Assembly: GCA_905182995.1 (NCBI GenBank) | Contig: CAJJDP010000022.1 | Span: 622,169-686,168 of the forward strand | Length of the DNA stretch: 64,000 nucleotides | Direction of reading: 5' to 3' | Source of the DNA: Paramecium octaurelia | Taxonomy: Eukaryota; Ciliophora; Oligohymenophorea; Peniculida; Parameciidae | Shown: positions 13,401 through 25,661 of the stretch, one piece after another | How positions within the stretch are numbered: the stretch's first letter is position 1 | Layout: each line of letters starts with the position of its first letter | Notes under the pieces: generated by a model | Database searches by the model: none | Seen by the model: only the letters and a program-made list of their open reading frames with translations | Told to the model about the DNA's origin: nothing | Position numbers and translations under genes: made by a program

Positions 13401-14175
13401 TAATATAACTGAATCAATGTCTTGTGCTGCAACTAAATGAGAATCAGTTTATGAGTAGAAATCAATAAGGTGCTTAAAGATTACCTAATTAACTTAATTG
13501 AAATTGTACTTCAAGAAGTTCATCATTATTTTTCGAAATTCCAAATAACTGGAAGCATAATAATATGATCTAACACAAATTAAGAGGTTTTCAAATAATT
13601 TACATCCTACGGTTAAAATTGTGAAATTCTGACTGTTAAAAAATGTGTTAATCAATTTTTCAACAAGTTAATCTGAGTTCAAAGTGTCTGTCCAATATTT
13701 TCTTAATAGAAAAGCCAAAGTGAATAGCACCTAATTTTATACATGATTTGGATGATTTAGGAATCTTGCAAAATAATTGACTACAATATCAATATGAGTA
13801 GTAACAATTATGGTGTGGTGTTACTTTTCATTGCTAAGAAATTAATATTCAAAGTACTTTTCTAATTCCTCAAAGGTAGATTATTTTTTTAATTAAGTTT
13901 GAAGTACATTAATGAATTTGGATCCTTGGGCAAGTGATTTTTACATCAGGGAATAGAGAACAAAAATAGTTTCAGGTTTTTGATCTTGTTCGACGATATT
14001 TCTAAACAGGGGCAAATTATTCCAATCCAAAATAAATGCTTTGAGTTAGTCAATAATTTGCTAATTTTTCTACAGAGATAATATAGATATCAGAAGGTAC
14101 CGCAAAATCACCAGCTTGAAGCACTTGCAGAGAATAACTATGAATAGTTTATTAAAGCGCTTAAGTTGAATACAT
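10402..14175 (-). CDS. Importin-beta/exportin family karyopherin
   Basis: Large all-helical HEAT-repeat protein (about 1,200 residues) resembling exportins of the XPO4/XPO7 class, which carry cargo through nuclear pores with Ran-GTP. It starts at 14175 with MYSTQALQQTIHSYSLQVLQ, a 31-bp intron (GTACCTTCTG..CTGTAG), then NQQIIDQLKAFILDWN. In this family the first helices are followed by a 'shared fate' sequence such as FVLYSLMQKSLAQGSKF, present here. Successive helix pairs continue to the end (FTLAFLLRKYWTD, LICSIFKNKQFIQF, YGQTTNYFITSIQYLL, LECLEGICSEH-type segments). Several short introns are needed, including a 23-bp one near 11506-11528. Stop TGA at 10402. Paralogue assignment is not secure; importin-13/transportin-3 types are alternatives. 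Confidence 0.6.
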
Positions 14176-14191
14176 TTATTAATTTAATTAA
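14176..14191. promoter_or_regulatory. 16-bp divergent intergenic spacer (bidirectional promoter)
   Basis: Only 16 bp separate the start codons of the minus-strand karyopherin (14175) and the plus-strand Kelch gene (14192). The spacer is pure A/T-rich (TTAATTTAATTAA-like). Transcription signals for both genes must lie in this spacer and inside the opposing coding sequence. Confidence 0.5.
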
Positions 14192-16344
14192 ATGAGTGAA
14201 ATATTATAGTAAGAGGATGAAATTTAATTAGATCAAGAAAACATAAGAGGATATTTAGATGATCAAATTTTAGGATAGATAGTTGAACAATATTAGCATT
14301 AAGGACTTACAAACTAAACAATATCATAATATACTTAACTAGTATCAAGAGGTTGCTAATTAGTAAAAATTACATAACTTATTTTTCAGTTGCATCCATT
14401 ATTACCAAAGCTACCAGACTAGAAAGGAGTAAAATTTATAAGTTAACAAGAATTACTCAATTTAGATAAAACTTTGTTGGGTCGACTTGAAAGTGATTAG
14501 AGGTTTAGAACATAAAGAGAGAAGATTATGCGTAACCATTCGTAATCCTATGTGAGAAAATTCAATGTGACTGATAAGAGTTAATCTATTTTGAATGACA
14601 GCTGTTGTTTAAAAGAATAGATTGCGTTTTAATTGGATCATAATAAAACTTAATTAAGGTACTAGGAAGAGCAGTAGAAACAAAGTATATTGAGAACAAC
14701 GTTCGCTAGATCTAGATCTTAGAATCAAAATAAATTACCAAAAATAAAAACATATCCTGCCAAAATTGACGAGGAAGGATAAATTATGCCAGCCATAAAA
14801 GCTAAAGTTATACAAGTTCAGTAACCTGAAGAAGAGTTCACAATTCCTACTCACTATTTAGGTTGGATAGATGTGTTCTTTGGAAAATGGAGACCTTAAA
14901 TGAGAGAAGGAGCTTCCTTGAATAATGTCTCTGGAAAATTATATTTATTTGGAGGAATAAGTAGCAAACCATTTAATGATGTCGTTATTTGGGATCACAA
15001 AGAGTGGTTCTAGCCACAGATAATTGGAGAGAAGGCTCCATTTGGTCGAACCAATCATGTTCACTGTGTTTATCGAAGGAACATCTACATATTTGGAGGT
15101 GAAAAACCTTATGATGGTTAATAGAAGATAAGGGAAAGTACTAATGATTTTCGAGTGTTTAATACAGGTAAATTGGCAACAATATGAAATAGAAAATAAT
15201 GAGTTCAAATCATTAAGGTTTGGAGGAGAATTAATTGAAGGGAGAAGAGGAGCAACAGGAGCTATTGTAGGAAAGCATATTATCATCCACGCAGGTATCA
15301 ACACTAAAGGAAGATATTTAAGCGATTTATATCACTATGATATTTTGAACAATAAAATGTTTTTGAGTTAGGTCGAGCAAAATGACTTTTTTACTAATGG
15401 AATTGCCTTTCACACACTCGTCTCTGTCTTTAGTAGTTCAAGAAATATCCAAATTTATAAAAACTATATGGATCCAGAGGAAATGAAGGAAATCAAATAT
15501 AAAGTAGAAGGCGTATACTTGTTTGGAGGAGAATCTAAAATAGGAACACTGTATTCTGGTTTATATATACTGAATCCTTGTACTCGTCCTATGTAATGGT
15601 CTTTGGTGTCTGGCAAAGGATAATTACCAAGTAAATATTAATTGAAATTAACTCTAAGTTAGTAGATACAAACATTCTGCTTCATATTGTGATAGATAGG
15701 GGATTATTATTATTTATGGTGGCATAAGCGAATCATCTACTTTCTTAAATGATTGTCACATTTTCAAAATTGAAACTCAATCTTGGAGCAATGTTGATTT
15801 AGACCTCAAAGAAGGAAGAGCAGGTCATTCTGCTGTTGTGGATGATCATAAACTGATGATTTTTGGAGGCTACAACGAAACTGGATTTCTTAGTGCAGAC
15901 TTTTAGATTCTAGAAATCGATTCTATGATTGCCTATCGAAATAGAAGATAAGCCAATATAGTTAATCATCCTGCTACAGATGCTTTATAATTATAAACTA
16001 CGAATCAGAATGTCAAAACTAAGCACTAAATTTACACTGACAGGATGAGTAAAATTAGAGAATAAGTTGCCAGTCTTTCTTATAATATTAAATCTTTCAT
16101 ACCTAAACCTATTATCAAATAAATATCTGCCAAGAATCTCAACAAAATCAATAAAGAATAAATGCTGTTTTCTTAAAGATTGAATGAAGAAACTTCTGAA
16201 TTAATCAAGGATTTTGATTATGTAGAAGAAAGCAAAGATGAAATGAAGGCCTCTGCTAAGCTGGATGGCTCTCCACATTCAAATAAAAAACTTACTGATA
16301 GGCGCTCAATTTCAATTAGAAATTCATAACCATTTTCCCATTGA
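14192..16344 (+). CDS. Kelch-repeat protein
   Basis: A disordered, Gln-rich N-terminal ~200 residues is followed by a beta-propeller of Kelch repeats. Repeat marks are glycine pairs after hydrophobic strands: KLYLFGGISSKPFNDV, NIYIFGGEKP, KHIIIHAGINTKGR, GVYLFGGESK, IIIIYGGISESS and KLMIFGGYNETG, each followed by a Trp or aromatic-containing loop. A basic helical tail follows. Kelch propellers bind partners and often act as scaffolds or ubiquitin-ligase adaptors; no BTB or F-box is visible. Introns: 27 bp (GTAAAAATTACATAAC..TTCAG), 28 bp (GTAAATATTAATTG..CTAAG) and a 22-bp one near 15119-15140, which together give 692 codons, a whole number. Without the third intron the propeller is frameshifted, but the read-through TNDFRVFNT also looks Kelch-like, so that joint is uncertain. 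Confidence 0.8.
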
Positions 16345-16393
16345 CTAGTATTAATTTATATGTTTAATCAATATTTTATATTTAAATTTGAAA

Positions 16394-18288
16394 ATGACTG
16401 CCTAGTGGAATCCCTATTTCATACCGAAAGAAAATTATCAATAGTTGAATGTAAAGCATACAATCAAATTAGAATATTTCCTTTGTAAGATTTGATTAGA
16501 ATTCCTAATTGCCTCAAAATCCAAAATCAATACTATAGCATAATAAAATTTAGATTCAAGTATTTTGATCCTCATACTAGACAAATCCAAAACCGGAAGA
16601 AATAAAATATAAAAGAAATAAAAAGCAATCCAGTTGTATTCCGTTTTAAATAAACATTCCCTAACAAACTTCTAATTAAACCTTAACAAAAATTGCTTAG
16701 CCGAGCTTAAAACCAACCTTAAATAAACCAAAACCAAATGAAGATAACAATTTAAAAGATTCAGCCGTATGGGAAAGAAAAGACTACCAAAATCAGCAAG
16801 TTACTTTTGAATCATTTCTCAATTAATAAAATCTCTCAAGAAACAATTCCATTGATAGCAATAGCAAGACATAGTTCAAAAAAAACCATAGATAATACAG
16901 TCATGTAGTATAAGGTAATTCAGGGACATATTTTATGATTTCTAATATACCTTAAAATAAAAACACTCATAACAATACTTCTAATTCTAACTATTCTAAT
17001 TATATTAAGTAAAAAAAGAATATTTATATTTTTAGTTGCAATTCTCAGAGGGAAGACAAAAAGATAGAAAAATTAAATGTCCCTAAATTTTTAATTTAAG
17101 ACAATTCCTCTAATCAATTAAGTGAAAGAACTATCAAAAAGTAAAGTCCTAATAACAATTTATTGAAGCATAAAAAGAACACTCGATGCATTTCTATGGG
17201 AGAATAAAAAAATTTGGGACTCACTCTAGAATGTGATGAATCTAGCATTACTATTTTGAGTGATAATGCTAATTCAACTAAATCAAAAAATGTCTAACTA
17301 AATTAAACTTTTCTCTAAAATGAAAACGACAAGGATTCATAAATTGGTGGATTTTCTGCTGAAACTTTATAAGCACTTATGTTATAAGAAATTGAACATT
17401 TTCCAAATCCTGATTATATGGTTTCTATTCAAACTCAATTAAGTCCAAAAGTCAGAGCAATCTTAATGGATTGGATGATTGATGTTTGTTCTGTCTACAA
17501 TATGAAAAGAGACACTTATTATTTGGCAGTGGCCTATGTTGATAGCTATTTATCGAAAAAATCTATACCAAAAGTAGATGTGTAATTATTGGGGACAGCC
17601 TCAATGCTTATTGCATCTAAAATGGAAGTATTTTAATTTGTTATATTCGAGGAAGTAGAGGCAAAACATGTCAGTGAGTTTGAAAGAGCAGCCAATCATG
17701 GGTATACCATAGATTAAATTTATCAAATGGAAATAGAAGTTTGTACAGTCCTCCAATGGCATTTAAATCTCCCTACAATTAATCTATGGATTGAATTCTA
17801 CACTAATTAATGGGATAATTTTATCACAGATATTCAAAAGAAATTCAGAGCCAATAACACAACTTCTTATAAATGTAAATTATTTTCCTATTGTAAGTAA
17901 TGTTAAAATTGCAGGCATTTATTGATTGTTGCTACTTAGATATTTCTACATTGAATTATAAACCAAGAACTTTGGTAGCATCATTTATGTATTTAATCTT
18001 GGCAATTGAATATTAACAATTTACTAAAGAATAAATATTTTATGAAATCCCTAAGACTCGCAAATTCATCCTAGTTGATTGTAATCCTTGAATTAATTCA
18101 TAGCTTAGAAATCGTTCAATAAGTTATTTACTGAATTTGTTTAATATAGTTTTGGTTTCAATTTAGTAGATCTAATAGATGTTATCAAATATGCAGCAAA
18201 ATTTATAATGCTTGATTTTAAATTTAGTGATACTATTCAGGATAAAATTATAGAAGTATATAAATTTATAACTTATAAAGAGACATGA
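16394..18288 (+). CDS. Cyclin (A/B/E-type cyclin box)
   Basis: Regulatory subunit for a cyclin-dependent kinase. A disordered ~300-residue N-terminus is followed by the cyclin box: LSPKVRAILMDWMIDVCSVY (canonical MRxILxDWL signature), YYLAVAYVDSYLSKK, LLGTASMLIASKMEVF, then HLNLPTINLWIEFY, whose wording recalls cyclin E. A second cyclin fold follows (DCCYLDISTLNYKPRTLVAS). The second box contains the 23-bp intron at 17875-17897, and another 23-bp intron lies further on. Five introns (22, 21, 27, 23 and 23 bp) give exactly 593 codons. Stop TGA 18286-18288. I see no clear destruction box. The subtype is inference. Confidence 0.85.
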
Positions 18289-18503
18289 GGACCTACTTAT
18301 ATACTAAAAATATAATTAATCAGGACTAATGTACATTGAAAATAAACTTCAAAAATGAAATATGTTGAATTATTTTTTTTTACTTTTTAACAATTTACAT
18401 TGTGTTTAATCTAATCTTGACTTTTATGAATATAATCATAATATTGGAATATTTAGAAATATTTTGAATTAATAATAATATAATATTCTTCTAATCCTAT
18501 TAG

Positions 18504-19522
18504 ATGAACCAAAATGATGCAAATTTGGGGTTGTTATCAAACAAATCCAAGTCTAAATACAAAGAACCAAAATAGAACAGTAATGATTTTGAAATTCAGG
18601 ATTATGGAGATGAATAAGAATATGTTTCTTTTGATGATGCTAGTAAGCTTGATGAATTAATTCTTAGAGGTACAACATGCCGAAGTTATTCAACCAAAAT
18701 AAATTGAATAACCAATTGCACCTCCTTAAAATAACGTATAAAGCAAGTCGGAGCTTTAAAAAAATTAGAATTAATAATAGGCTTAATAACAGAACTAATT
18801 CCCAGCTCAATCATAAATTCAATACCCTTAGTTTTAGTAACAACAACAAGTTCCAATGAACTTATACCCAGTATTTCAAATTTACATAATATAGAATTAG
18901 TGCAGTTAATATCAATATGCTCCATATCAAAATTAATAATATTCTTAGCCTTAGAACTAAAATTATAACCCTGTTTCTAATGTGTTACAATAAACAACGA
19001 TACCCATTGACAGGAGTATCAATCAAAAAACGTAATTATTATTTCAACAAAAAGATAAACTTATTCAACTTGCATTCATTGTAAAACTCCCTAGATGATA
19101 TAAGATGAAAAATAACCATTTATGTGCTTTAGATGTTAACAAATAAATAGGCCTAATTTTGGCTATTTTCAATGTGGCTCCTGTAAAATTACAGTCATGT
19201 ACCAATGCGGATGTATTAACAAAGAATTTAATTAGTATCCAATTTAATCAGATGCACAAAATGCCAGACTATGAATTATGTTTAACAACCTAATCTTCCG
19301 AATACATTATTACAATATCAACAATAACAATAATAATACCAGAATTTGCCATAATAGCAACAACTATAGCAAATTAATGTTTCAAATTCTTAATCATTCT
19401 AATCCTAAAATTAAAGCACAAACCAATAAAATCTATATGAGTATTCATAATACTAGCAGATGAATAAAGAATCAAAATCTGTTTGCAGAAACTAAGTTGA
19501 TCCAATGTATCAGGAAAAATGA
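18504..19522 (+). CDS. LSD1-type zinc-finger protein with poly-Gln regions
   Basis: The N-terminal half is acidic then extremely Gln-rich (TAA/TAG codons), likely disordered. A Cys-rich core follows: TCIHCKTPQ, MCFRCQQINRP, then YFQCGSCKITVMYQCG and LIRCTKCQTMNYV. The last two pieces reproduce the zf-LSD1 pattern CxxCxxxLxYxxGxxxxxCxxCxxxN, known from plant LSD1 and ciliate homologues. They are joined by a 23-bp intron (GTATTAAC..ATTAG), which strongly supports that splice. Two more introns (25 and 23 bp) give exactly 316 codons. The C-terminus is again Gln/Asn-rich. Probably a nuclear regulator or adaptor; the role is unknown. Confidence 0.8.
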
Positions 19523-19558
19523 TATAAATTACATATTATAAAACATAATTTATAGTTT

Positions 19559-20609
19559 ATGATAAACTAGGATTTTGACATAGAAAGTCTGTCTTAAAAT
19601 CTGGGAGGGATTTCTAGTGACAATTAATAACTCATTAAGGATGTGTAAAATATTCTGAGAAACGAAATTGTGGATGAAGATGGGTTGATAAAATTTTGCC
19701 AATAAGGATTTACGAATTAAACTAGTAGGCTAAGAGGAATAGTTTGGAGATTATTGTTGGGGTAAAAAATTTATTTTTTTGAAGGTATTTCCCTCTAAAT
19801 AGAAAGTATTGGAATTAAGTGATCATGAAGAATAAAGATAATTACAACAATATTAAAATAGAAAACATTAAGAAAGCACCTCCTCAAAAAAAGAATGATC
19901 ATCCCCTTTCTAGAAATACAGATTCTGATTGGAATAATCATTTTTAAGATTAATAATTATGGTCTAAAATCTAGAAGGACGTCATTAGAACAAGAGTGAA
20001 GGAATTGGGAAAAGAGGAATATAGAGAGATGTTAAATAGGATTTTATTTTTGTGTTGTAAATTAAATAAAATGGACTATGTCTAAGGAATGAATGAATTT
20101 GCTGCATTAATGTAATGCTAAATAGATTTAGTCTGTATATGTGTATGAGTGATCCGAATGAGAAATTGCAGAATGAGAGTGATGCATTCTACTGTTTTAT
20201 GATATTGATGACAAGTTTGAAAAACCATTTTTAGCTATAAAAGGAGAAAGTTAGGGCATTTTAGGATTTATTAAAAAAAGTAGATTGGAAATTGCATGAT
20301 CATTTAGTTAACCAAAAGATGGATTTTTCTATCCTGTATGTAAAATGGTTTATGATTTTTTTCGCTTAAGATTTTCACATAGATGATTCCTTACGCATTT
20401 GGGACTGTTTATTTTGCTAGAAAAACAATAGAGAGGAATTTTTATACTATTTAGCCATCTCCTTCTTGATTTAATTGAGAGAGGACTTAATCGTAGGTGA
20501 TTTTGGATAAATCCTATTGATTTTACAAAATCTGGAGAAATAAGATATCAATTTGAGTGAAGTAATCTAAAGAGCACATCTCTTATAGAAAGAGCAAAAA
20601 AAATGTTGA
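19559..20609 (+). CDS. TBC-domain protein, probable Rab GTPase-activating protein
   Basis: TBC domains stimulate GTP hydrolysis by Rab GTPases through a dual-finger Arg/Gln mechanism. Both fingers are present: IQKDVIRTR (IxxDxxR arginine finger) and DYVQGMNEF (YxQ glutamine finger). The domain entry LRGIVWRLLLG and the later DSLRIWDCLF (RxWD motif) are typical. Two introns (23 bp and 20 bp) give exactly 336 codons, about the size of a minimal TBC protein, with only a short N-terminal leader and a coiled C-terminus. The target Rab is unknown. The next gene is convergent, with 42 bp between stops. Confidence 0.9.
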
Positions 20610-20651
20610 TGGTGTAAAGCAAAACTTAAATATATTTTAAATAAATTATAA

Positions 20652-21833
20652 TCATGATTAACTAAAAGAAAAATCCATTTATTCCTTCTTAAAGTGGAAA
20701 TTGTTCTACTATATCATTGAATGCTATAATAAATCATCCTTATCAACTCCCTTTAAATTTGGGAATATTTTAAAAAGCACTCTTTTATAATCCTTAGTTT
20801 AAGCACATTAATTTTGATGACAATTAATGAATTCCAATGATTTATTAATGTGCAGCAACTGTTGTAAAGAGCTTATACAGTTTTAGCTTATATTTAAGAT
20901 CTTTAGCTGTTTTGTATTGCTTAATTAAGAAATTTAGTTGTTTTGGGCATAGAGCTCAACTAAATTTGGTGGCAATCTATCCAAAGATTTTAAATTATTT
21001 CCCCCTACTGATAATACTTTTAGTTATGTCAGTTCTTCTAAATTTAGCTCATTTATCATTAAGGAATTTATGCTCAAAAATTACAAGTTCTTAAATATCA
21101 TAGTTACTTCTCGTAATTCTGAACATCTATCATTAAATATAAGTGTTTAGATATTAAGTATGACTCTATTTAGACTATGGAATACTAATTAAAAGTCTGA
21201 AACTGAAAAAGTGCTTACTCCATTTAAAGTGATCTCGGAATCATTTTATTATAGTTATTTTGTCAATTCCTTAATTTATAAAATGTGTGGCTTCTTTAAC
21301 TAATGCTGCTGCTTCTACTTCGTTATATATTCAAATAATCATACATACTCTATCTCATTTTCTATATGAGTTATTTTCTCCAGAATCTTTTTTTATGCTT
21401 CTTGTAAATTCTCAATTCTCCTTCTTGGACTTTTGGAAGTTTTGGATGCCATGCAACTTTGCTAAGTCTTAATTAATTTTGTTGTGTCATTGTAGGATAC
21501 TCTTATTTCTTATTTGACTTTGTTGTCATTCAAGATTAGATCATTAATAGAGTCAACCAAAGAATTCACACAAGTGGATAATTGTGGATCCTATTAATGA
21601 AGATTACCAATGATTTAAAAGAAGTCATCATATGTTAATCTAATTTTCTTATATTTATAAACTTCTTCAATAACTTCTTCTAATGAAAATAATTCATCTT
21701 CAGGATTAATTTATTCTGTAAGAATCTCATCTTTCAAAGAACTGATTAAATCTGAAATATCTAGCACGCTTTCCTTCAAAAAGAATTTCTTTATGTGGAT
21801 CAACCAATTCAACTTAGATGAAAATATCTCCAT
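20652..21833 (-). CDS. Leucine-rich-repeat protein
   Basis: The N-terminal half is helical and possibly coiled-coil (MEIFSSKLNWLIHIKKFF, then a Ser/Lys/Arg-rich linker). The C-terminal half has SDS22-like leucine-rich repeats: LNLEELTQLKVLSVGGNNLK, LPPNLVELYAQNNQISQL and KQLKILNISQNCISSL, followed by a cap-like FPNLKGVDKDD. Such repeats form protein-binding arcs and are common in ciliary proteins. One 27-bp intron (GTATGATTATTTG..CGAAG on the minus strand) gives 385 codons exactly. Stop TGA at 20652, start ATG 21833. The partner is unknown. Confidence 0.8.
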
Positions 21834-21928
21834 AAAATGTTTGATTAATTAAATATTACTATATGAGTATAGCCTAATAAAACTTCTTTAATTTGCACTT
21901 TATTATTTTAATAAGATTAAATAATTTA

Positions 21929-23724
21929 ATGCTTGTTTTGTTTTTATTAATTTCGATCAATACAACTCTAGGGGAGCTGATCATCAAGGAAAATTAAGAA
22001 TATACAGAATCTTTCAAAATCCATTTTGGCGAACCAAAGATAATCTTAAATATCCCTGAAGCAGAGGATGCTGTTTTGGAAAGTTTCGAAAAATTGAGTT
22101 TTTGTGAAGTAAAATAATAAACTGTTTAAACACAAACCTAATAATTTACCATACTTAAGTCTGATGAATTTAAAGAGTATATTGATAAAATGATTGATTA
22201 ATAGTTATGAATTCGAGAATGATACTCCATTGAATTTTAGATAGTTCATTGGGATGGTGCATGTTAATGATGGAATGATTGCTATCACTTCTGATTCGGT
22301 GGCATACTTATTGAAATTCAATTATGATCAAGTAATAAATCAACATGGCTTCGCAACATATGGAAATGGCGGTGACTTTGCAGGTGTTATTTGGAAGGCA
22401 AATCTATAGGAGATTCTCTAATCAGCTGAAGCAAAATAAGAATTGCCTCAGTTAGTATATTCAAAAACAAGGAATCTTGCTTTCATTTTGTTCACAGACA
22501 CTGCTCATTATTTTAGTGTGTCAGAAATGGAAACGAATTAAAATATGCTTTCTATATATTAAGTTTCCACATTTATAAGAAGAGAAGAAAGAGGACTAAC
22601 AAAGGAAGTGGAAGGACATTTATTTTCAGCAGTAGGAAAGGCAGGGTTAGATATCTATAGGATACTGGAGGAATCAGTTGAATATAGAACAACCATCACT
22701 TTCAAAGATTTAGGCATATTTACTCATGAATTGGAGTTAACAGACTTTGCTGTCATAAGAATTGAAGAGAAAAGATATTAATTGTATTTGCTAGATGCAA
22801 AATTAGGTTTAGTTTTGGCCTACATGTCCATCAATTAGGATGACATAAAATTTGAAAGAGTAATTGATGTTGAACCAATACCAAATGGCATAGCAGTTGA
22901 TACAAAAAATGGGAAAAATGTATTCGCTGCCTTTGAAGATAACGGGATTCACTTTTATATTGAGTATTTTGTGAACTTTGCAGATAAAAGCTATTCTATT
23001 ATCACAAAACGATATAGTAATTATAGAATATTAGATGTTGATGCTACTGATGAATTTGCAATTATAAGTGGTGTCAGTAATCACTAAATAGTATTTTAAA
23101 ATGGTTATGATTTTATTGCTCCTCACAAGGAGTTTATAAGATTTTCTTAGATTGGCATGAGAGATTTTGAATTTTTTAAATATTCTTATTCAAAAGATGA
23201 ACTCAAAAATGCTGCTAAATCTGATGAATACCAATATGATGATTTCTTTTTTGGAGTCACTGCAACTAATGCATTTTTAACAAAGTTTAAATTTGTTCCT
23301 GCCAGAGTAGTTTGTTTCACTGATAATAGTATTATATCTCTTATTATTTTATAGAATAACTATAAAATGCAAAGTAATTTTATAGATTACAATTTAACTA
23401 ATCATATGTTACGAATAATATTGTGGCTTAAGATAAAATAATTAGAACAACTAAACACTTTTCAGTCGAAGTTGTCACAACATTTTTGTTTGAATAGCAG
23501 ATTAACTTTATTTATTTAATTCTAATAATTTTAGGATTTGTGTCATTTTTCTCTGGTATTTATACATAATTGATTATTTAATAGTAAGCGCAATTTGCTA
23601 TAAATTTTAATAATTTAGGAAGGAGGAAATAAGACTAGATACCGAAATAGAAAATCAGTAAAAAACGAATGACTCTCATAATCAAATAAAATTTGATGAA
23701 AGCCAAGTTATTTAAGCTCCATGA
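21929..23724 (+). CDS. Signal-peptide, single-pass membrane protein; paralogue of the next gene, frame interrupted
   Basis: A type I membrane-protein layout: signal peptide MLVLFLLISINTTLG, a ~500-residue extracellular or lumenal domain with no family I recognise, a C-terminal helix INFIYLILIILGFVSFFS, and a charged cytosolic tail. It is clearly paralogous to the following gene (shared FIGMVHV/FISMVHV, GLTKE, NGIAVDTKNGKNVF, QYDDFFFGVT), and a 26-bp intron sits at the same place in both. Near 22203 the frame breaks. The conserved segment YEFENDTPLNFRQF is out of frame by one base, either through a one-base insertion (TAGTTATGAA) or because a 37-bp GTTATG..TTTTAG stretch acts as an intron, which would delete the conserved segment but restore the frame. 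Possible pseudogene or sequencing error. Confidence 0.7.
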
Positions 23725-23818
23725 AAATGTGAAGGATCTAATTATATTTTATCTTTTAATAAGAACAAATAAAGAACACTGTCTTTTTTTCTAATTTTCA
23801 TTATATAATGATAAAATA

Positions 23819-25622
23819 ATGATTTTATTTCTAATTTTAGTTAAGTTCATAGAAGGAATTATTATTAAGGAAGTGACTGACAAAAACTAAACAAAGAAAT
23901 TTCATTTGGATAGAGCAACAACAATAATCACAATGCCTCGAGCAGCGGATTCTATTTTAATTGAAAATCAAAACGATAGCTACTGTTGGTCTCAACAGCC
24001 AGCTGTCAAAACTGAGACAAAAACAATGAATATTATTACCGAGAAAGATCTGACTGATTATGTGTATTAAGAAGAAACTCCATTAAATTTTGGACAATTC
24101 ATTTCAATGGTTCATGTGAGGGATGGTTTTATAGCTATTACTTCAAATGCCAAGATTTATCATTTGAAATTTAACTACAATTACATCCATGAAATATTCA
24201 GTTTTCCAGAATATGGAAATCCTTATGAATTTGCAGGATTTCGATGGAAGGTAGATTTACAGGCATATGCTCCAACTACAGAAGACAAAGAAGAAATCCC
24301 TTAAATTCTGTACCTAAAGACTAACAATTTAGTGCTAGTGTTATATCCAAATAGTGCACAGTTTTTTAGTATGTATGAAATGGATGCAAATTCAAAACAC
24401 TTAATTTTGTACACTGCTTCATCTTGGAAGTAGAGAAAAGAGAGAGGACTTACCAAAGAATATTTTGGCTATGTTTATAGTAGTGTGGGGAGAGAGGGTA
24501 TTGATGTTTATAGAGTATCATCGTATGATGTTAGATTTGAACTAACAATCGATTTGATAAGATTATTTCCAGATTTTACAAAATTGTCAGATTTCATTGT
24601 GATTAAGAAAGATCATGATGAGTTTCACATGTTTATGTTGGATGTTGTGATAGGATTAATTGAATTGGCAATAGAGATTGAAGATGGTGAATTCAAATAC
24701 AAAGTGAGACCTGAAATACCGAGAAAGGAGGGAGGCATTGCAGTTGATACAAAGAATGGTAGAAATGTGTTTGTTGTTTATAAGGAGTTATTTAGATACT
24801 CAATAATTGAATATTTGTATGACAAGAATATAGAAGGATATGAAATTGTGAATTAGCATATATCTTACTAAAAGGTAGTTGGTTTGAAAGTGACAGATGA
24901 GTTTGTTTTAATACAAGGTTTGATCCATCATTAATTAATTTTCTCAAATTCTTTTAAATTAGTTAATCCAGACACTGAGCCAACTATCTACACTTTGTTT
25001 GGTGTGCGTAATTTCATGTTTTTCGATTAAAATATAACAGATTATCCTTTGTTAAAGAAATTCAATATAACTGGGTTCCAATATGATGATTTCTTTTTTG
25101 GTGTGACTGGTTCAGGGGCATTTTTAGTTCGATTTAATTTTACACCTGCAGGAGTCAAATGCTATAGTAACAATGGTAATATTGTGATCAACATTTAATA
25201 GAAACTTAAATTTTAACTTAACAAAGTTATTTAGTAAAATATAATGTTACATAATTTATCGATGGAGAAGTAAATAGAGACTTAGTTATAAGACATAGTT
25301 TTTATTTAAATGTTTAACTATCCTATCCAGAACCAATATTAGAAGACGAGTTAATTAAAACCTTAATTCTCGTTTTTGTTTTGCTATTAGGTAAATAATT
25401 TTGAGAATTTAAGTTTGTTTATTGGCTTTAGGATGCGTCGAGAAAGTCAGATAGAAGCATGAGAATGAGAAGTTTTAGAGTCAACCTAAGACTGTAGAGA
25501 TGATGATTCAGTAAAACCCTTTCTCAAAAATAAATCAGAAGTTAATGAGTGAAGATTATAAATCAAAATAAGACAAAAAAAAAGACAAAAAAAAATCACA
25601 TATGTAATCATAATTGATTTGA
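23819..25622 (+). CDS. Signal-peptide, single-pass membrane protein; intact paralogue
   Basis: Tandem paralogue of the preceding gene, 94 bp downstream on the same strand. Signal sequence MILFLILVKFIEG, a large ectodomain (PLNFGQFISMVHVRDGF, FAGFRWKVDLQAYAPT, GGIAVDTKNGRNVFVV, FQYDDFFFGVTGSGAF), a helix TLILVFVLLLVCLLALG and a Lys-rich cytosolic tail. Introns of 26 bp (GTAATATTGTG..TAATAG) and 23 bp inside the membrane helix (GTAAATAATTTTGAG..TTAAG) give exactly 585 codons; their positions match those of the neighbour. The ectodomain alternates short strands, possibly a propeller-like sensor, but no named domain is visible. Probably a cell-surface or secretory-pathway protein. Confidence 0.8.
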
Positions 25623-25661
25623 AATGTTTATAATTTAATTAATAAATCTATATTATATATA

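Noticed and set aside
15119..15180. One-base frameshift making the Kelch gene a pseudogene
   Set aside because: A 22-bp GT..AG segment restores the frame and makes the whole spliced length a multiple of three, so the gene can be intact; cDNA would settle it.
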